Origin: Coriobacteriaceae bacterium
GTDB taxonomy: Bacteria; Actinomycetota; Coriobacteriia; Coriobacteriales; Eggerthellaceae
DNA length: 64,000 nt
Reading direction: 5' to 3'
Assembly: GCA_015062685.1 (NCBI GenBank)
Contig: SUUE01000001.1
Location: 271,704-335,703 of the forward strand
Below, in pieces: positions 23,685 through 33,449 of this stretch. A model generated the notes under the pieces. That model saw nothing but the letters and a program-made list of their open reading frames with translations. It had not been told where the DNA came from and made no database searches. A program made the position numbers and the translations under genes. Every line of letters starts with the position of its first letter. Within the stretch, counting starts at the first letter, position 1.

Positions 23685-26600
23685 ATGACGCGGACCGAGA
23701 AACGCTTGAAGCAGCTGGCGTGTGCGATCTTCGCGCTCTGCCTGGCATTCGGCATGCTCCCGATAGTCACGCCCAAAGCGGCGGCAGACGAACCCGAATT
23801 GCAGGCGGGCGGCACAGACGCCCTCGCCGCAGCCAGCGAGGCGCCCGTTACCGGCATCGTGCCCGGCAGCACGCTCGACGGCGTCAAGGTACGCTTCAGG
23901 CCCGCGGGGTCACACAAACCGGTTTCCGTGGAAGACGACGGCGACGGCAGCCAGAAGGATCTCCTTTTGTACTACCTCGGGGAGTCGACCCACTTCCGCC
24001 TGGAAAGAGCCGATGACGATAGCTACAAGATCCGCTTCTACAGCGACTTCGCCGATCAGGACGTTAAACGCAAGGGCGCTCAAGTGCTCGACGTCGAACG
24101 CAACGACAACGACAACAGCACCTACTACCGGGAGGGCCAAAACATCCACATGGTGAGCGGCGACGGCGACGCGCTGAACAAGCGCTGGCGGCTCATTCGG
24201 CAAGAAGACGGCACGTATTACATCCAGAACAAGCTTTCGGGCCTGTACTGGTCGCTCGAAGACCTGGACAGCCCCAGAGAAAACAACAACGAAATCGTTC
24301 AGCGCAAAACGCCCATGAAGTGGGAAATCGAGCTCGTGAGCACGAGCGGCCACAGCGTGAGCTCCATGAAGGAAATCAAGGGATACGACTCGCTGAACTT
24401 TGATTTCGGCGGGCAGATGGTGACCTCGCTCAACTGGATGAGCTTCCTTCCCGACGGCATGTACGTTTCCGACCTGAGCATTCCGGGCGTGCATGACGCC
24501 GCCACCGCGAGCGTGGACACAAGCGACAAGGAAAGCCGGCGCACGCAGCAGTACTACATCGACGAGCTGCTGAATTCGGGCGTGCGCCACCTAGACACGC
24601 GCCTTGGCTGGGAGCACGACACGCTCACGCTCGTGCACAGCACCGATGCGGATACGCTCAACCATCAAGGCAACGACCTCACGCTCGACGAGGTGCTGGG
24701 CTGGATCGAGGAATTCCTGGCCGAAAACAGCAGCGAAACCGTGATCATCCAGGTGAACGCCGACGAGAAGGCAGACAAGGTCATTCCCGCCGCCATAGCG
24801 AAGTTCCGGGCGATGGCGCAACAGGACGATAGCATCATCTGGGTGGGCGACCATGTGCCCACGCTGGGCGAAGCGCGCGGCCATATCATTATCATCAGCC
24901 GGTTCGAGGAAAAGTACAACCCCTCCGACTTCTACATCGAGGGCAAAGGCTATTGGGGGCTCGACGTTGGCGGTTGGCGCCAGTCCGATACGTACCCCTT
25001 CGGCAACGACAAGGGCTCCATCCACAGCACGGCACAACCATCCGGCACCAAAAACAAGTGGAACAACTGCGAGGTATGGGTCCAGGATTCGTATTCCCAC
25101 ACCCCCGACGGCACCTTGTTTAAGAACAGCAAGAAGCCCTATATCGTGGGCGGCCTCGACGGAATCGTATACCGTTATTTCGGCTTCAGCTCGAGTGACG
25201 GGGTTTACCCCGAAGGCACCTATGGCGCTGCATACCGGCGCAATCAGGCCCTGGAGAACGGCAAGCAGGCCTGGGTCTTCAATTACACGAACTGCTCGGC
25301 CAACGGGCTCGGCTACCATTACCGAGGAAACGCCAAAGTGCTCCACCAATGGATATACGACAACGATTGGATCGTCCGCGACGACATGTACACGGGCGTG
25401 CTGGCCAACGATTACGCGGACGAGCTGCTCTCGAGCAAGGTCTACCGCACGAACTTCGCGGGCGGCTCCGGTGGTTGGTCGGAAACAGAATACAAATGGG
25501 AGCTCGGCGATAGCGGGACCAGCGTCACATGCACAGCCACGAGATCATGGCGCGGCGGCATAGGCTACACCGAGACGGAAACGACGACGGCAACCCTGCA
25601 TGCGCACGAGGCCACTTGCCTCACCGCCGCTTCGGCCGATTACGAGGCGCGCTTCCATAACGAGGCGTTCGACGTTCAGGTCAACAGCATCAAGGGCGCT
25701 GCCCCGCTCGGACACGATTGGGGCGACCCCGTCGTGACCGAGGTAACCACCTGCGATGCGTCGGGCACGATCTCAACGTACACATGCGGCCGATGCGGGC
25801 TCGAGAAGACCGTGTATGAGGGCGGGACAGGAAGTCACGCTTGGGACGATGCGACCTACGCGTGGTCGGAAGACAAGTCTCAGGTGACGGCCACCCACAA
25901 GTGCACGCGCGAAGGCTGCCAGGCAATGGAAACCGAAACGGCTGCGACAACCGCCGAAACCGTGCCGGCAACGTGCGACGCGCCGGGCCAAACCACCTAT
26001 TCGGCGGAGTTCGAGAACCAGCACTTCCACGTCGATCCGATTAGCATGCCCCTGCCCCAGCTATCTCACAGGTGGGGTGCGTGGACCACGATCGAAGAGC
26101 GCACGTGCACCGAAAACGGCAAGAGGGAACGCACCTGCGCGCTATGCGACGATTCCGAGGAGGAAGCGCTCGTGGCTCAGGGGCATTCCCCATCCGAGAT
26201 CTTCATCGAGAACGAAGAAGCAGCCACCTGCACCGCCGCCGGCTTGCATGACGAGGCCGTCTACTGCCTGGCCTGCGACACCGAGCTGTCGCGCGAAACG
26301 GTGCAAGAGGAAGCCCTCGGGCATGACTGGGGCCCTTGGGTCGAAACAAGCCCCGCAACCACCACCCAGGAGGGCCAGGAGCAGCGCGCGTGCAATCGCT
26401 GCAACGAGGTAGAAACCCGGGTCATCCCCATAGTCGACCCCGAAAAGCCGACATACCGGGATGTCGAGGGCAATGGAGCTTCCTGGCAGAAGGGCAGCTC
26501 GGAACCGCTTTCGCTGACGTTCAAGCGGTCGTTCAGCGACGGGCTGACGTTCGGGCTTTTCATGGGGATCGAGGTCGACGGCACGGCAGTGCCCGAAGCG

Positions 26601-27050
26601 GGCGCGTCTGGAGCTGCGAACTACGCGGTCGAGGCGGGGAGCCTCGTGTTGAAGCTGCAACCGGCGTTCCTCGAGACGCTCGCCGCAGGAGAGCACGAGC
26701 TCAAGGTACTCTTCGAGGACGGCAGCGCCACAGCCACGTTCGTCGTGAAAGCGGCATCATCAAAGCCGGAAGAGGGCACGACCCCCTCCGACGAAGGCCC
26801 TGCAGCCGAGAATCCTTCTAGCGACAAGCCCGCGGCCGAAGAGGCCTCCGGGCAAGGAACCTCGAGCGGAGGCTCAGGCGCAGAGAGCGCCGCTTCCAAG
26901 GGGACGAGCGGAACCTCGCCAGCGAAGGGCTCGGGCGCGAAGGCGAGCACGGTGAGCACGGGCGACGCGCTGCCCGTCGTCACGCTTGTTGCCGCAGCGG
27001 CGCTGGGCGCCGCAATGGTCGTGCTGGCATTGCGCAAGCGCAAGTCGTAA
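23685..27050 (+). CDS. Secreted surface protein with PI-PLC X domain and Cys-rich repeats
   Basis: A 1121-residue exported protein. A signal peptide (residues 1-33, ending AAADE) is followed by a ricin-like trefoil region (about 55-220, RWRLIRQEDGTYYIQNKLSG). The phosphatidylinositol-specific phospholipase C X domain is next: SIPGVHDAATA and LVHS carry the two catalytic His, and RHLDTR the Asp/Arg pair. About four repeats with GHDWG and paired CxxC follow (640-920), then an all-beta module, a Ser/Gly/Ala/Glu-rich stalk and a C-terminal anchor (ALPVVTLVAAAALGAAMVV, then RKRKS). No LPxTG is seen. It probably acts on host or diet inositol lipids or GPI anchors at the cell surface (inference). 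ATG 23685 has GAGGTG upstream. Confidence 0.87.
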   Translation: MTRTEKRLKQLACAIFALCLAFGMLPIVTPKAAADEPELQAGGTDALAAASEAPVTGIVPGSTLDGVKVRFRPAGSHKPVSVEDDGDGSQKDLLLYYLGESTHFRLERADDDSYKIRFYSDFADQDVKRKGAQVLDVERNDNDNSTYYREGQNIHMVSGDGDALNKRWRLIRQEDGTYYIQNKLSGLYWSLEDLDSPRENNNEIVQRKTPMKWEIELVSTSGHSVSSMKEIKGYDSLNFDFGGQMVTSLNWMSFLPDGMYVSDLSIPGVHDAATASVDTSDKESRRTQQYYIDELLNSGVRHLDTRLGWEHDTLTLVHSTDADTLNHQGNDLTLDEVLGWIEEFLAENSSETVIIQVNADEKADKVIPAAIAKFRAMAQQDDSIIWVGDHVPTLGEARGHIIIISRFEEKYNPSDFYIEGKGYWGLDVGGWRQSDTYPFGNDKGSIHSTAQPSGTKNKWNNCEVWVQDSYSHTPDGTLFKNSKKPYIVGGLDGIVYRYFGFSSSDGVYPEGTYGAAYRRNQALENGKQAWVFNYTNCSANGLGYHYRGNAKVLHQWIYDNDWIVRDDMYTGVLANDYADELLSSKVYRTNFAGGSGGWSETEYKWELGDSGTSVTCTATRSWRGGIGYTETETTTATLHAHEATCLTAASADYEARFHNEAFDVQVNSIKGAAPLGHDWGDPVVTEVTTCDASGTISTYTCGRCGLEKTVYEGGTGSHAWDDATYAWSEDKSQVTATHKCTREGCQAMETETAATTAETVPATCDAPGQTTYSAEFENQHFHVDPISMPLPQLSHRWGAWTTIEERTCTENGKRERTCALCDDSEEEALVAQGHSPSEIFIENEEAATCTAAGLHDEAVYCLACDTELSRETVQEEALGHDWGPWVETSPATTTQEGQEQRACNRCNEVETRVIPIVDPEKPTYRDVEGNGASWQKGSSEPLSLTFKRSFSDGLTFGLFMGIEVDGTAVPEAGASGAANYAVEAGSLVLKLQPAFLETLAAGEHELKVLFEDGSATATFVVKAASSKPEEGTTPSDEGPAAENPSSDKPAAEEASGQGTSSGGSGAESAASKGTSGTSPAKGSGAKASTVSTGDALPVVTLVAAAALGAAMVVLALRKRKS

Positions 27051-27111
27051 GCGCCATTTGCTAAACTGGAACCACGCGCGTATCGCGAAAACCTGGAGAA
27101 ATGGGGAACGC

Positions 27112-28788
27112 ATGAAACAGGGCCCGATCAAGCTGATGGTAACGCGACGCAACTTCATCAAGGGGGTCGGCCTCCTGAGCGCCTCGGCCGCGCTTGCGGC
27201 GTGCTCGGGCAACGGGCAGAGCGGCAAGTCCACGCCCTCCGCAGCGGCCTCCCCGCTCCTGGCCATCATCCACACCAACGACACCCACGGCCATGACACC
27301 GAGGTCAAGACAGAGGGCGACGTCGCCGGCAACTTCTCCATGGCGGCGGTGGCCCAGCTCAAGGCCGACTGGAAGGCCAAGGGCTACGACGTGCTGCTAC
27401 TTGACGTCGGCGATGCGACTCAGGGCATGCCGCTCGTTGACCAGTCCAAGGGCGAGGCGGGTATCGCGTTCATGAACTCGTGCGGCTACGACCTCATGGC
27501 CGTGGGCAACCACGAGTTCGACCACGGCGACGAGCAGATCACTCGCTTCGAGCAAGAGGCGAACTTCCCTATCATCTCGGCAAACGTGCTGGTGAAGGAA
27601 ACGGGCGAGCCGCGCTTCACCGCATCGAAGACCTTCGATCTCTCGGACGGCACGAAGGTGGGCATCTTCGGCCTCACGACGCCTTCCACGCTGACAACCA
27701 GCATGCCCGTAATGGTCGAGAAGTTCACGTTCCTCGGCGGCGAGGACCTGTTCAATTGCGCCCGCCAGCAGGTGAAGGACCTGCGCAACAAAGGCTGCGA
27801 CCTGATCATTTGCCTGGGGCACCTGGGCAACCAGGAGGCAGACGCGCCCAGCACGAGTCGCGAGCTGCTGAGGAACGTCGAAGGCATCGACCTGTTCCTC
27901 GACGGCCACGATCACAAGCTGGTGAGCGAGGAGGTGAACGGCACGCCGCTCATCGAGACCGGCAGCTACATGGCCAACATCGGCCTCGTCGTCATCGACT
28001 CGGGCGCGCCGGTGGACAAATCGGTGGCCTACGGCACCTACGACGGCATCGACCAGCCCACGCAGGCGATCATCGACCAAGTGAACGACCAGGTGAAAGG
28101 CGAGCTGAACGTCGTGCTCGGCCACACCAAGTTCACGATGGACGGCGAGCGAGCGAGTATCCGCACACGCGAGACGAACCTCGGCGACTTCTTGTGCGAC
28201 GCGATAATGTGGGGCACGGAGCAGTCATCGGGCACGAAACCGGATGCGGCGCTGTGCAACAGCGGCGGCATCCGCGCCTCCGTCCAAGAGGGCGACATCT
28301 CGCTCGCGAGCATCAAGGCGGTGTTCCCCTTCGCGAACCAGATGCTCATCCTAAAGCTTACGGGCGACCAGCTGCTCAAGGCACTGGAGGCAAGCTGCCA
28401 GAACATCGGACTGGATTCGTTCATCGGAGCGTTCCCGCAGGTGGCGGGCATGAAGTTCACGATTGATTCCACCGTGCCCTACGAGAAGGGCGACACGTAC
28501 CCGGGCTCGACATTCGCAGCACCCGCCGCGCCCGGCGCGCGCGTGACGATCGAGCAGGTGGGCGGCCGGCCGTGGTCCGCCACCGACACGTACCTGTTGG
28601 CGACGCTCGATTTCCTCTGCCAGGGCGGCGACACGTACTACGAGTTCAAGCAGGCAGCCGACTTGGAGAGCCCGATCATATGCGACTTCGACTACGAGAT
28701 CTTCGCGGGTTTCCTGACCGGCCCCTGCAACCACGAAGTGCCCGACGTCTACGAGAGCCCCCAGGACCGCATCGCCATTCTGCAATGA
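27112..28788 (+). CDS. Tat-exported lipoprotein 5'-nucleotidase/metallophosphoesterase
   Basis: A 558-residue enzyme of the UshA/YfkN group that dephosphorylates nucleotides outside the membrane. A twin-arginine motif (TRRNFIKG) precedes a hydrophobic stretch and a lipobox-like LAAC. Metallophosphatase motifs follow: IIHTNDTHGHD, DVGDATQG, GNHEFDHG, and GHDHK for the dinuclear metal site. The C-terminal 5'-nucleotidase domain has NSGGIRA and the DTYLLATLDFL region. It starts 61 bp after the PI-PLC surface protein and probably shares its transcript, so phosphate or nucleoside scavenging at the envelope is a plausible joint theme. A terminator follows. Confidence 0.9.
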   Translation: MKQGPIKLMVTRRNFIKGVGLLSASAALAACSGNGQSGKSTPSAAASPLLAIIHTNDTHGHDTEVKTEGDVAGNFSMAAVAQLKADWKAKGYDVLLLDVGDATQGMPLVDQSKGEAGIAFMNSCGYDLMAVGNHEFDHGDEQITRFEQEANFPIISANVLVKETGEPRFTASKTFDLSDGTKVGIFGLTTPSTLTTSMPVMVEKFTFLGGEDLFNCARQQVKDLRNKGCDLIICLGHLGNQEADAPSTSRELLRNVEGIDLFLDGHDHKLVSEEVNGTPLIETGSYMANIGLVVIDSGAPVDKSVAYGTYDGIDQPTQAIIDQVNDQVKGELNVVLGHTKFTMDGERASIRTRETNLGDFLCDAIMWGTEQSSGTKPDAALCNSGGIRASVQEGDISLASIKAVFPFANQMLILKLTGDQLLKALEASCQNIGLDSFIGAFPQVAGMKFTIDSTVPYEKGDTYPGSTFAAPAAPGARVTIEQVGGRPWSATDTYLLATLDFLCQGGDTYYEFKQAADLESPIICDFDYEIFAGFLTGPCNHEVPDVYESPQDRIAILQ

Positions 28789-28827
28789 TCGGCGAAACGG
28801 AACGGGCGGCTGCGCGTATATAAAAAA

Positions 28828-28866
28828 GAGGCAGGAGGATCAGGCGACTCCTGCCTCCTTGGTTTT
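28828..28866 (+). terminator. Intrinsic terminator after the nucleotidase gene
   Basis: A perfect 10-bp stem, GAGGCAGGAG (28828-28837) with CTCCTGCCTC (28848-28857), is followed by CTTGGTTTTT. It also has A6 on its left side, so it may work in both directions. Confidence 0.75.
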
Positions 28867-29065
28867 TGGCCGGGCGCAGAATAGCTCACTGAACCGCCCT
28901 GCAAGTCATTACAGCAAGGTGACAGCGAATCATCGACTCTCTTAACCGTGCTATTCTCAGAACGTTTGCGGCCCCGGCCGCTTGCCACTTCATTTAGCCA
29001 ACAGAGGTGCCGCCCCGCTTCCGCGGGGCGCCCATTTTAGGAAAAGCACGAGAAGGAAGACCGAC

Positions 29066-30508
29066 ATGGGCTTACTTGGAAAATCGCTCGAAGCGCTTCT
29101 GCCAAGCGAGGCGCATTCCAAAGAAGAAAGCGCCAAGCGCGGAAAAGAGCTGCGCGCGAGCGTTCCGCGCGAAGCGCACGCCGAATGGGCGCCGCGCACC
29201 GACCGTCCCGACCCGGTCGAGCTGCTCCAGAGCCAGGGCGAGACGCGCGTGCAGGCGCTCCTGCCGCTGCGTTACGAGCGCATGAGCGCGTCGGCGTTCA
29301 CGTTCTACCGCGGCAGCGCGCTCATCATGGCATCCGACCTGTCGGAAACGCCCACCACGGGCATCCGCGTGCAGGCCTGCGGCGACGCGCACATCTCGAA
29401 CTTCGGCTTGTTCTCGAGCCCCGAGCGCCGCACCGTGTTCGACATCAACGACTTCGACGAAACGCTGCCCGGCCCCTGGGAATGGGACGTGAAGCGCCTG
29501 GCCACCAGCGTGGAGATCTGCGGGCGCGACAACGGCTTCTCCGGCAAGCAACGCAAGGCGGCGGTGCTCGCATGCGCTCAGGGCTACCGCGAGGCCATGG
29601 CCAAATTCGCCGATATGGGGCACCTGGACATGTGGTACTCGCACGCCGACGTGGAAACGATGCGGAAGAAAGTGGCCACCGACCTCGATAGCGAGAGCAT
29701 GAAGAAGGCGGACAAGGTCATTGCCAAGGCTAAGAGCAAAGACAGTTCCCGCGCCATCAGCAAGCTCACCGAAATCGCGGACGGCCAGCTTCGCATCGCG
29801 AGCAACCCGCCCCTCGTCGTTCCCATGCGCGATCTGGTGTCGCAGAAGGCGCACGAGCGCTTCGCCGAGCGCCTCGACAGCAAGGCGGTCGAGCGCCTGA
29901 TGCGCGCAGTGCTCACCGAGTACCGCTCCACCCTCGACCCGCACAAGCAGGCGCTCATGAACGAGTACACCGTAGTCGACGTCGCCCACAAGGTCGTTGG
30001 CGTGGGCAGCGTGGGAATGCGGGCATGGATCATCGTCATGCAAGGGGCCGACGAGAACGACCCGCTGGTGCTGCAGGTGAAAGAAGCGCAGGAATCGGTG
30101 CTCGAGCGCTTCGTGGGCAAGAGCAAGTGCAGGCAGCACGGCCAGCGCGTCGTGGAGGGCCAGCGCGCCATGCAAGCGGCCAGCGACATGCTGCTCGGCT
30201 GGTGCCGGCTGCCCGGGGAGGATGGCAAGCTCAAGGACTACTACGTGCGCCAGCTGTGGGACGGCAAGGGATCGATCGACCTCGCCACGCTCGGCCCCAA
30301 GCAGCTCAAGGAGCTCGCGAACGTATGCGGCCAGACGCTCGCGCACGCCCATGCGCGCACGGGCGACCGTTTCGCCATTGCCGCATACATGGGCAGCTCC
30401 AGCAAATTCGACAAGGCCATAGCGAAATTCGCTGACGCTTATGCGTACCAGAACGAAGCCGACTACGAGCGCTTCATGAAGTTCTACCGACAGTCGTTTG
30501 CGGAATGA
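29066..30508 (+). CDS. DUF2252 family protein
   Basis: A 480-residue protein of the DUF2252 family, which has a kinase/phosphotransferase-like fold. Family landmarks: [59 protein letters not shown] and [19 protein letters not shown]. The GDAHxxNFG and DFD motifs resemble the catalytic and metal-binding loops of aminoglycoside-phosphotransferase-like kinases. The substrate is unknown. ATG 29066 follows AAGGAAG; a hairpin CGCCCCGC-TTCC-GCGGGGCG (29011-29030) lies in its leader. It abuts msrAB, so the two may form an operon. Confidence 0.85.
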   Translation: MGLLGKSLEALLPSEAHSKEESAKRGKELRASVPREAHAEWAPRTDRPDPVELLQSQGETRVQALLPLRYERMSASAFTFYRGSALIMASDLSETPTTGIRVQACGDAHISNFGLFSSPERRTVFDINDFDETLPGPWEWDVKRLATSVEICGRDNGFSGKQRKAAVLACAQGYREAMAKFADMGHLDMWYSHADVETMRKKVATDLDSESMKKADKVIAKAKSKDSSRAISKLTEIADGQLRIASNPPLVVPMRDLVSQKAHERFAERLDSKAVERLMRAVLTEYRSTLDPHKQALMNEYTVVDVAHKVVGVGSVGMRAWIIVMQGADENDPLVLQVKEAQESVLERFVGKSKCRQHGQRVVEGQRAMQAASDMLLGWCRLPGEDGKLKDYYVRQLWDGKGSIDLATLGPKQLKELANVCGQTLAHAHARTGDRFAIAAYMGSSSKFDKAIAKFADAYAYQNEADYERFMKFYRQSFAE

Positions 30509-30516
30509 GGCCCACC

Positions 30517-31491
30517 ATGAAGGAAATCTATCTTGCCGGCGGTTGCTTCTGGGGCGTGGAGGAATACTTCTCCCTCGTGCCCGGGGTGGTCGACGCCGTG
30601 AACGGCTACGCGAACGGCAACGCTGCGCGCCCGACCTACGAGCAGGTGTGCACAGGCGAGACCGGCCACGCCGAGACGGTGCGCGTGACCTACGACCCAG
30701 GCACCGTGAGCTTGAAGACGCTGGTGGAGCAGCTCTTCGCGATCATCGACCCGCTGAGCGTCAACCGCCAGGGCAACGACGTGGGCAGCCAGTACCGCAC
30801 CGGCGTCTACTACGCCGACCCGGCGGACGAACCCGCGATCCGCGCGTCGTTCAAGGCCGAGCAGGCCAAGCACGACCGGCCCATCGCCACCGAGCTCCTG
30901 CCGCTCGAATGCTTCTACGAAGCCGAGGAATATCACCAGGACTACCTGCGCAAGAACCCGGGCGGCTACTGCCACGTGAATTTCGCCAGCCTGTCGGACG
31001 TGCGCACCGAGCAAGAACTGGCCGCAGCGGCGAGCGCGGGCGCGGGCGCAACGCCCGCCGAGCTGTGGCCCAAGCCCGACGATGCCGAGCTGCTCCGCAA
31101 CTTGACCGCGCAGCAGTACGCCATCACGCAGCACGCGGGCACCGAGCGCGCGTTCTCGGGCGAGTACGACAAGCATTTCGAACGCGGGGTCTACGTAGAC
31201 GTCGTGACCGGCCAGCCGCTGTTCTCGTCGGAAGACAAGTACGACTCGGGGTGCGGCTGGCCCGCCTTCACGCGGCCGATCAGCAACGACGCGGTGGTCA
31301 TGAGCGACGACCGCAGCTTCGGCATGCACCGCATCGAGGTGCGCAGCTCGGGCGGCAACAGCCACCTGGGTCACATGTTCCACGACGGCCTCGCCGAAAC
31401 CGGTGGCCGCCGCTACTGCATCAACAGCGCCGCCCTGCGATTCGTTCCCTACGAAAACCTTGACGCCGAAGGCCTAGGAGACTGGAAATAG
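30517..31491 (+). CDS. msrAB: Fused methionine sulfoxide reductase MsrA-MsrB
   Basis: A 324-residue bifunctional repair enzyme that reduces S- and R-methionine sulfoxides. The MsrA half (1-160) has the catalytic GGCFWG at residues 8-13 and [14 protein letters not shown]. The MsrB half (about 190-315) has [15 protein letters not shown] and the catalytic region [12 protein letters not shown]. No signal peptide is seen, so it is cytosolic. The MsrB zinc Cys pairs (CxxC) are absent, as in the zinc-free subgroup. The ATG at 30517 has TGAGG upstream; ATG 30505, which overlaps the DUF2252 stop, is an alternative. Confidence 0.93.
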   Translation: MKEIYLAGGCFWGVEEYFSLVPGVVDAVNGYANGNAARPTYEQVCTGETGHAETVRVTYDPGTVSLKTLVEQLFAIIDPLSVNRQGNDVGSQYRTGVYYADPADEPAIRASFKAEQAKHDRPIATELLPLECFYEAEEYHQDYLRKNPGGYCHVNFASLSDVRTEQELAAAASAGAGATPAELWPKPDDAELLRNLTAQQYAITQHAGTERAFSGEYDKHFERGVYVDVVTGQPLFSSEDKYDSGCGWPAFTRPISNDAVVMSDDRSFGMHRIEVRSSGGNSHLGHMFHDGLAETGGRRYCINSAALRFVPYENLDAEGLGDWK

Positions 31492-32015
31492 CCCCCTGCG
31501 CCCGCCTTCGATACATTTGCGCGAGGACGAGCCAACTCATCCCCACCCCGCGACAACGCGGCCAGCCCGCCAGCCGAAGGCCTCCTTGGGCGAAAGCACG
31601 CGGTAGAGGTGGCTCGGGCGCTCGTAGCGCACCGGCACAGGCCACGAGCGCGACATGAATCTTGTCCGGCACCATACCGCCCACCTCCCCTTCCTCTGTT
31701 GGGGATGGTTATATCGACCCGCGCGAGGAGCGGCAGGACGTTCCTGCCACTCGTCACTCGCTCTAACCCGTAAAAAACTTTCAGCCGAGCGCCTCCCCCG
31801 TCGAGTTTTTTACGGGTTAGAGCGATTTCTCACGCATTTCAGCATGGCGCAGCGATAAAACCCCAAGTCACGAGAAGCAGCAGCGCAGGCAATTCGCCCT
31901 AACCCGTAAAAAACTCGACGCCGCGGTGGCAGTATTGCAACTTTTTTACGGATTAGAGCGATAATGAGTTCCAGAAACGTCCTGCCGACTCATTTCGCAA
32001 CCGATTGGAATACCA
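31492..32015. other. 524-bp intergenic region with A-type repeat
   Basis: No gene. The left half has no structure that I can support. The right half is the A1 repeat (31759-31960), which ends 55 bp before the TetR start, so the TetR promoter must lie within or beside its second hairpin. Confidence 0.5.
31759..31960. repeat. Two-hairpin intergenic repeat, A type (A1)
   Basis: Hairpin 1 has perfect 21-bp arms, 31759-31779 and 31804-31824 (CTAACCCGTAAAAAAC and its complement). Hairpin 2 runs from 31895 to 31960 with the same stem sequence. Between them is a 70-nt spacer containing CGCATTTCAGCATG and GATAAAACCCCAAGTCACGA. Other copies lie at 35704-35909 and 40568-40770. Confidence 0.85.
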
Positions 32016-32657
32016 ATGGCGCGCCAAAGTGCTGCAGAATGGCGGAAGCTCATAGTCGAAGCCTACATCGACCTGCTCTACGAGAAGCACTTCTCGAAGA
32101 TCAAGGTCTCGGACATATGCGCGCAAAGCAAGGTGCCACGCTCCACCTTTTACACCATTTTCTCCAGCGCAGACGACTGCCTGGAAGGCATCGAGAAAAC
32201 GCTCCTCAAGATCCTGAGCCTCCAGAGCCAGCCAACCACCAGCCCTGAGAACTCCATCGGGCTATCCATCGAAGCAATTTCGCGATGGTTCGACACAGCG
32301 TTCGAGCACGAGCGCGCGCTCGCAGCAATCATGGGCGTCAACGGCGACCCGTACTTCGCACGGCGGCTGCACAACCAACTCGAAAGCGAAATGGTGGCCT
32401 TCTCCAACGAGGACCTGGTGCCTCAGGACGACTTGCTTCCCTATGCAATCGAGAACCTCGTGGGGTCGTATATCACGCTGCTCACGTTCACCCTCAACCT
32501 CCCGAGCGGGGTAAAGCGGGCCTCGTCAAGAGAGCTCGCATCAATCGCGAGCCTTGCGCGAGTGGGCTATCACGCCATGGTCGACGGCGCATCCTATGTC
32601 CCCGACGAAAAGCTCATGGGCGAGTTCCCCTTGTTCAAGAAGGTAAAGCAGCTATAA
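32016..32657 (+). CDS. TetR family transcriptional regulator
   Basis: A 213-residue regulator. The N-terminal helix-turn-helix (residues 10-55, YEKHFSKIKVSDICAQSKVP, RSTFYTIFSSADD) is of the TetR type. The C-terminal ligand region (FDTAFEHERALAAIMG) resembles TetR_C_33-like domains in anaerobes. The ribosome site is weak. Downstream lie two identical-geometry palindromes and then a membrane protein and a CocE-type hydrolase, which are its likely targets. Confidence 0.87.
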   Translation: MARQSAAEWRKLIVEAYIDLLYEKHFSKIKVSDICAQSKVPRSTFYTIFSSADDCLEGIEKTLLKILSLQSQPTTSPENSIGLSIEAISRWFDTAFEHERALAAIMGVNGDPYFARRLHNQLESEMVAFSNEDLVPQDDLLPYAIENLVGSYITLLTFTLNLPSGVKRASSRELASIASLARVGYHAMVDGASYVPDEKLMGEFPLFKKVKQL

Positions 32658-32692
32658 CCCGTAGCAGCAGCCCCAACCCGCAACACCGCCGC

Positions 32693-32758
32693 TTGGACAC
32701 AACGCCCCCGACTGTCCACTCGAGCGCCGCATTGGATAACCTCGCCCGCAATGTCCAA
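32693..32758. promoter_or_regulatory. Tandem TTGGAYA-N13-TGTCCA operators
   Basis: TTGGACA (32693-32699) with TGTCCA (32713-32718), and TTGGATA (32732-32738) with TGTCCAA (32752-32758), have exactly the same internal spacing and are 39 bp apart. They lie 68-133 bp upstream of the membrane protein gene. TetR dimers bind such dyads, so control by the adjacent TetR protein is likely but inferred. Confidence 0.6.
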
Positions 32759-32825
32759 AACCAAGCGAAAGCCGCCACCTAGAATCCGCTTGTCCGCAAT
32801 CGGCATCGAGAAAGAAGGTAGCGAA

Positions 32826-33356
32826 ATGTTAAAGGGTCCTGCGGGTTTCGGCTTGATCATGAACGTAACGATGAACCTCATCCTGGGTCTTGTGCTCAGT
32901 GTGATCGTCCTCGCGACGATCCAGGGGCTTCCGGGCAACGAGGGACTGCCCATCTTCACCCCGGTGTCGTACTTCGTGGCGGTGCTGCAAGCGACGATCG
33001 TCGGCGTGTTCGTGGGCGATATCTTCCCGGCGCTCCAATGGGGCCAGAAGCTCGCCGGCGCGTTCCACATCAAGAACAAGCTGGGCGCCCACTTCATCAC
33101 GAGCCTCGTCCTAGCGTTCGTGATGGCGACGTGCATCACGTTCCTGTGCATGTTCCTCAACAACTTCCAAACCGGAGGCATGCCGCTGGTGATCGGCGCC
33201 TGGCTCGCGATCTACCCGCCGGCCCTCGCCTGCGCCTACCCGCTGGTGCTCGTCGCGTTGCCGTTGGTCATGAAGATGGCCACGCGCATCAGCGGCTTCG
33301 ACCCCACGGCCATGCACGCGCCCGAGGCGCCGAGCAACCTGGCTCCCCAGGCATAA
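32826..33356 (+). CDS. Four-segment membrane protein, DUF2798-like
   Basis: A 176-residue integral membrane protein with four hydrophobic segments at about 8-30, 46-68, 88-112 and 122-150 (for example NLILGLVLSVIVLATIQG and ALACAYPLVLVALPLVMKMA). The duplicated pattern (two segments, polar loop, two segments) resembles small DUF2798-type proteins, but I cannot be sure of the family. ATG 32826 follows GAAGGTAG. It sits between the TetR operators and the CocE-type hydrolase gene, 93 bp upstream of it, and probably forms a regulated unit with it. A transport or export role for a hydrolase product is only a guess. Confidence 0.65.
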   Translation: MLKGPAGFGLIMNVTMNLILGLVLSVIVLATIQGLPGNEGLPIFTPVSYFVAVLQATIVGVFVGDIFPALQWGQKLAGAFHIKNKLGAHFITSLVLAFVMATCITFLCMFLNNFQTGGMPLVIGAWLAIYPPALACAYPLVLVALPLVMKMATRISGFDPTAMHAPEAPSNLAPQA

Positions 33357-33449
33357 ACGGCAAGCCCAACCTCAACAAAACAGCAACAACCCGCGGCCGC
33401 GCCAATGCGGCCGCGCAAACTGGAACCAGCAAGCGAAAAGGAGCAACCA

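Noticed and set aside
31700-31970. CRISPR-like array
   Set aside because: The repeated 20-mers are arms of two hairpins in opposite orientations with a conserved spacer, not direct repeats with unique spacers.
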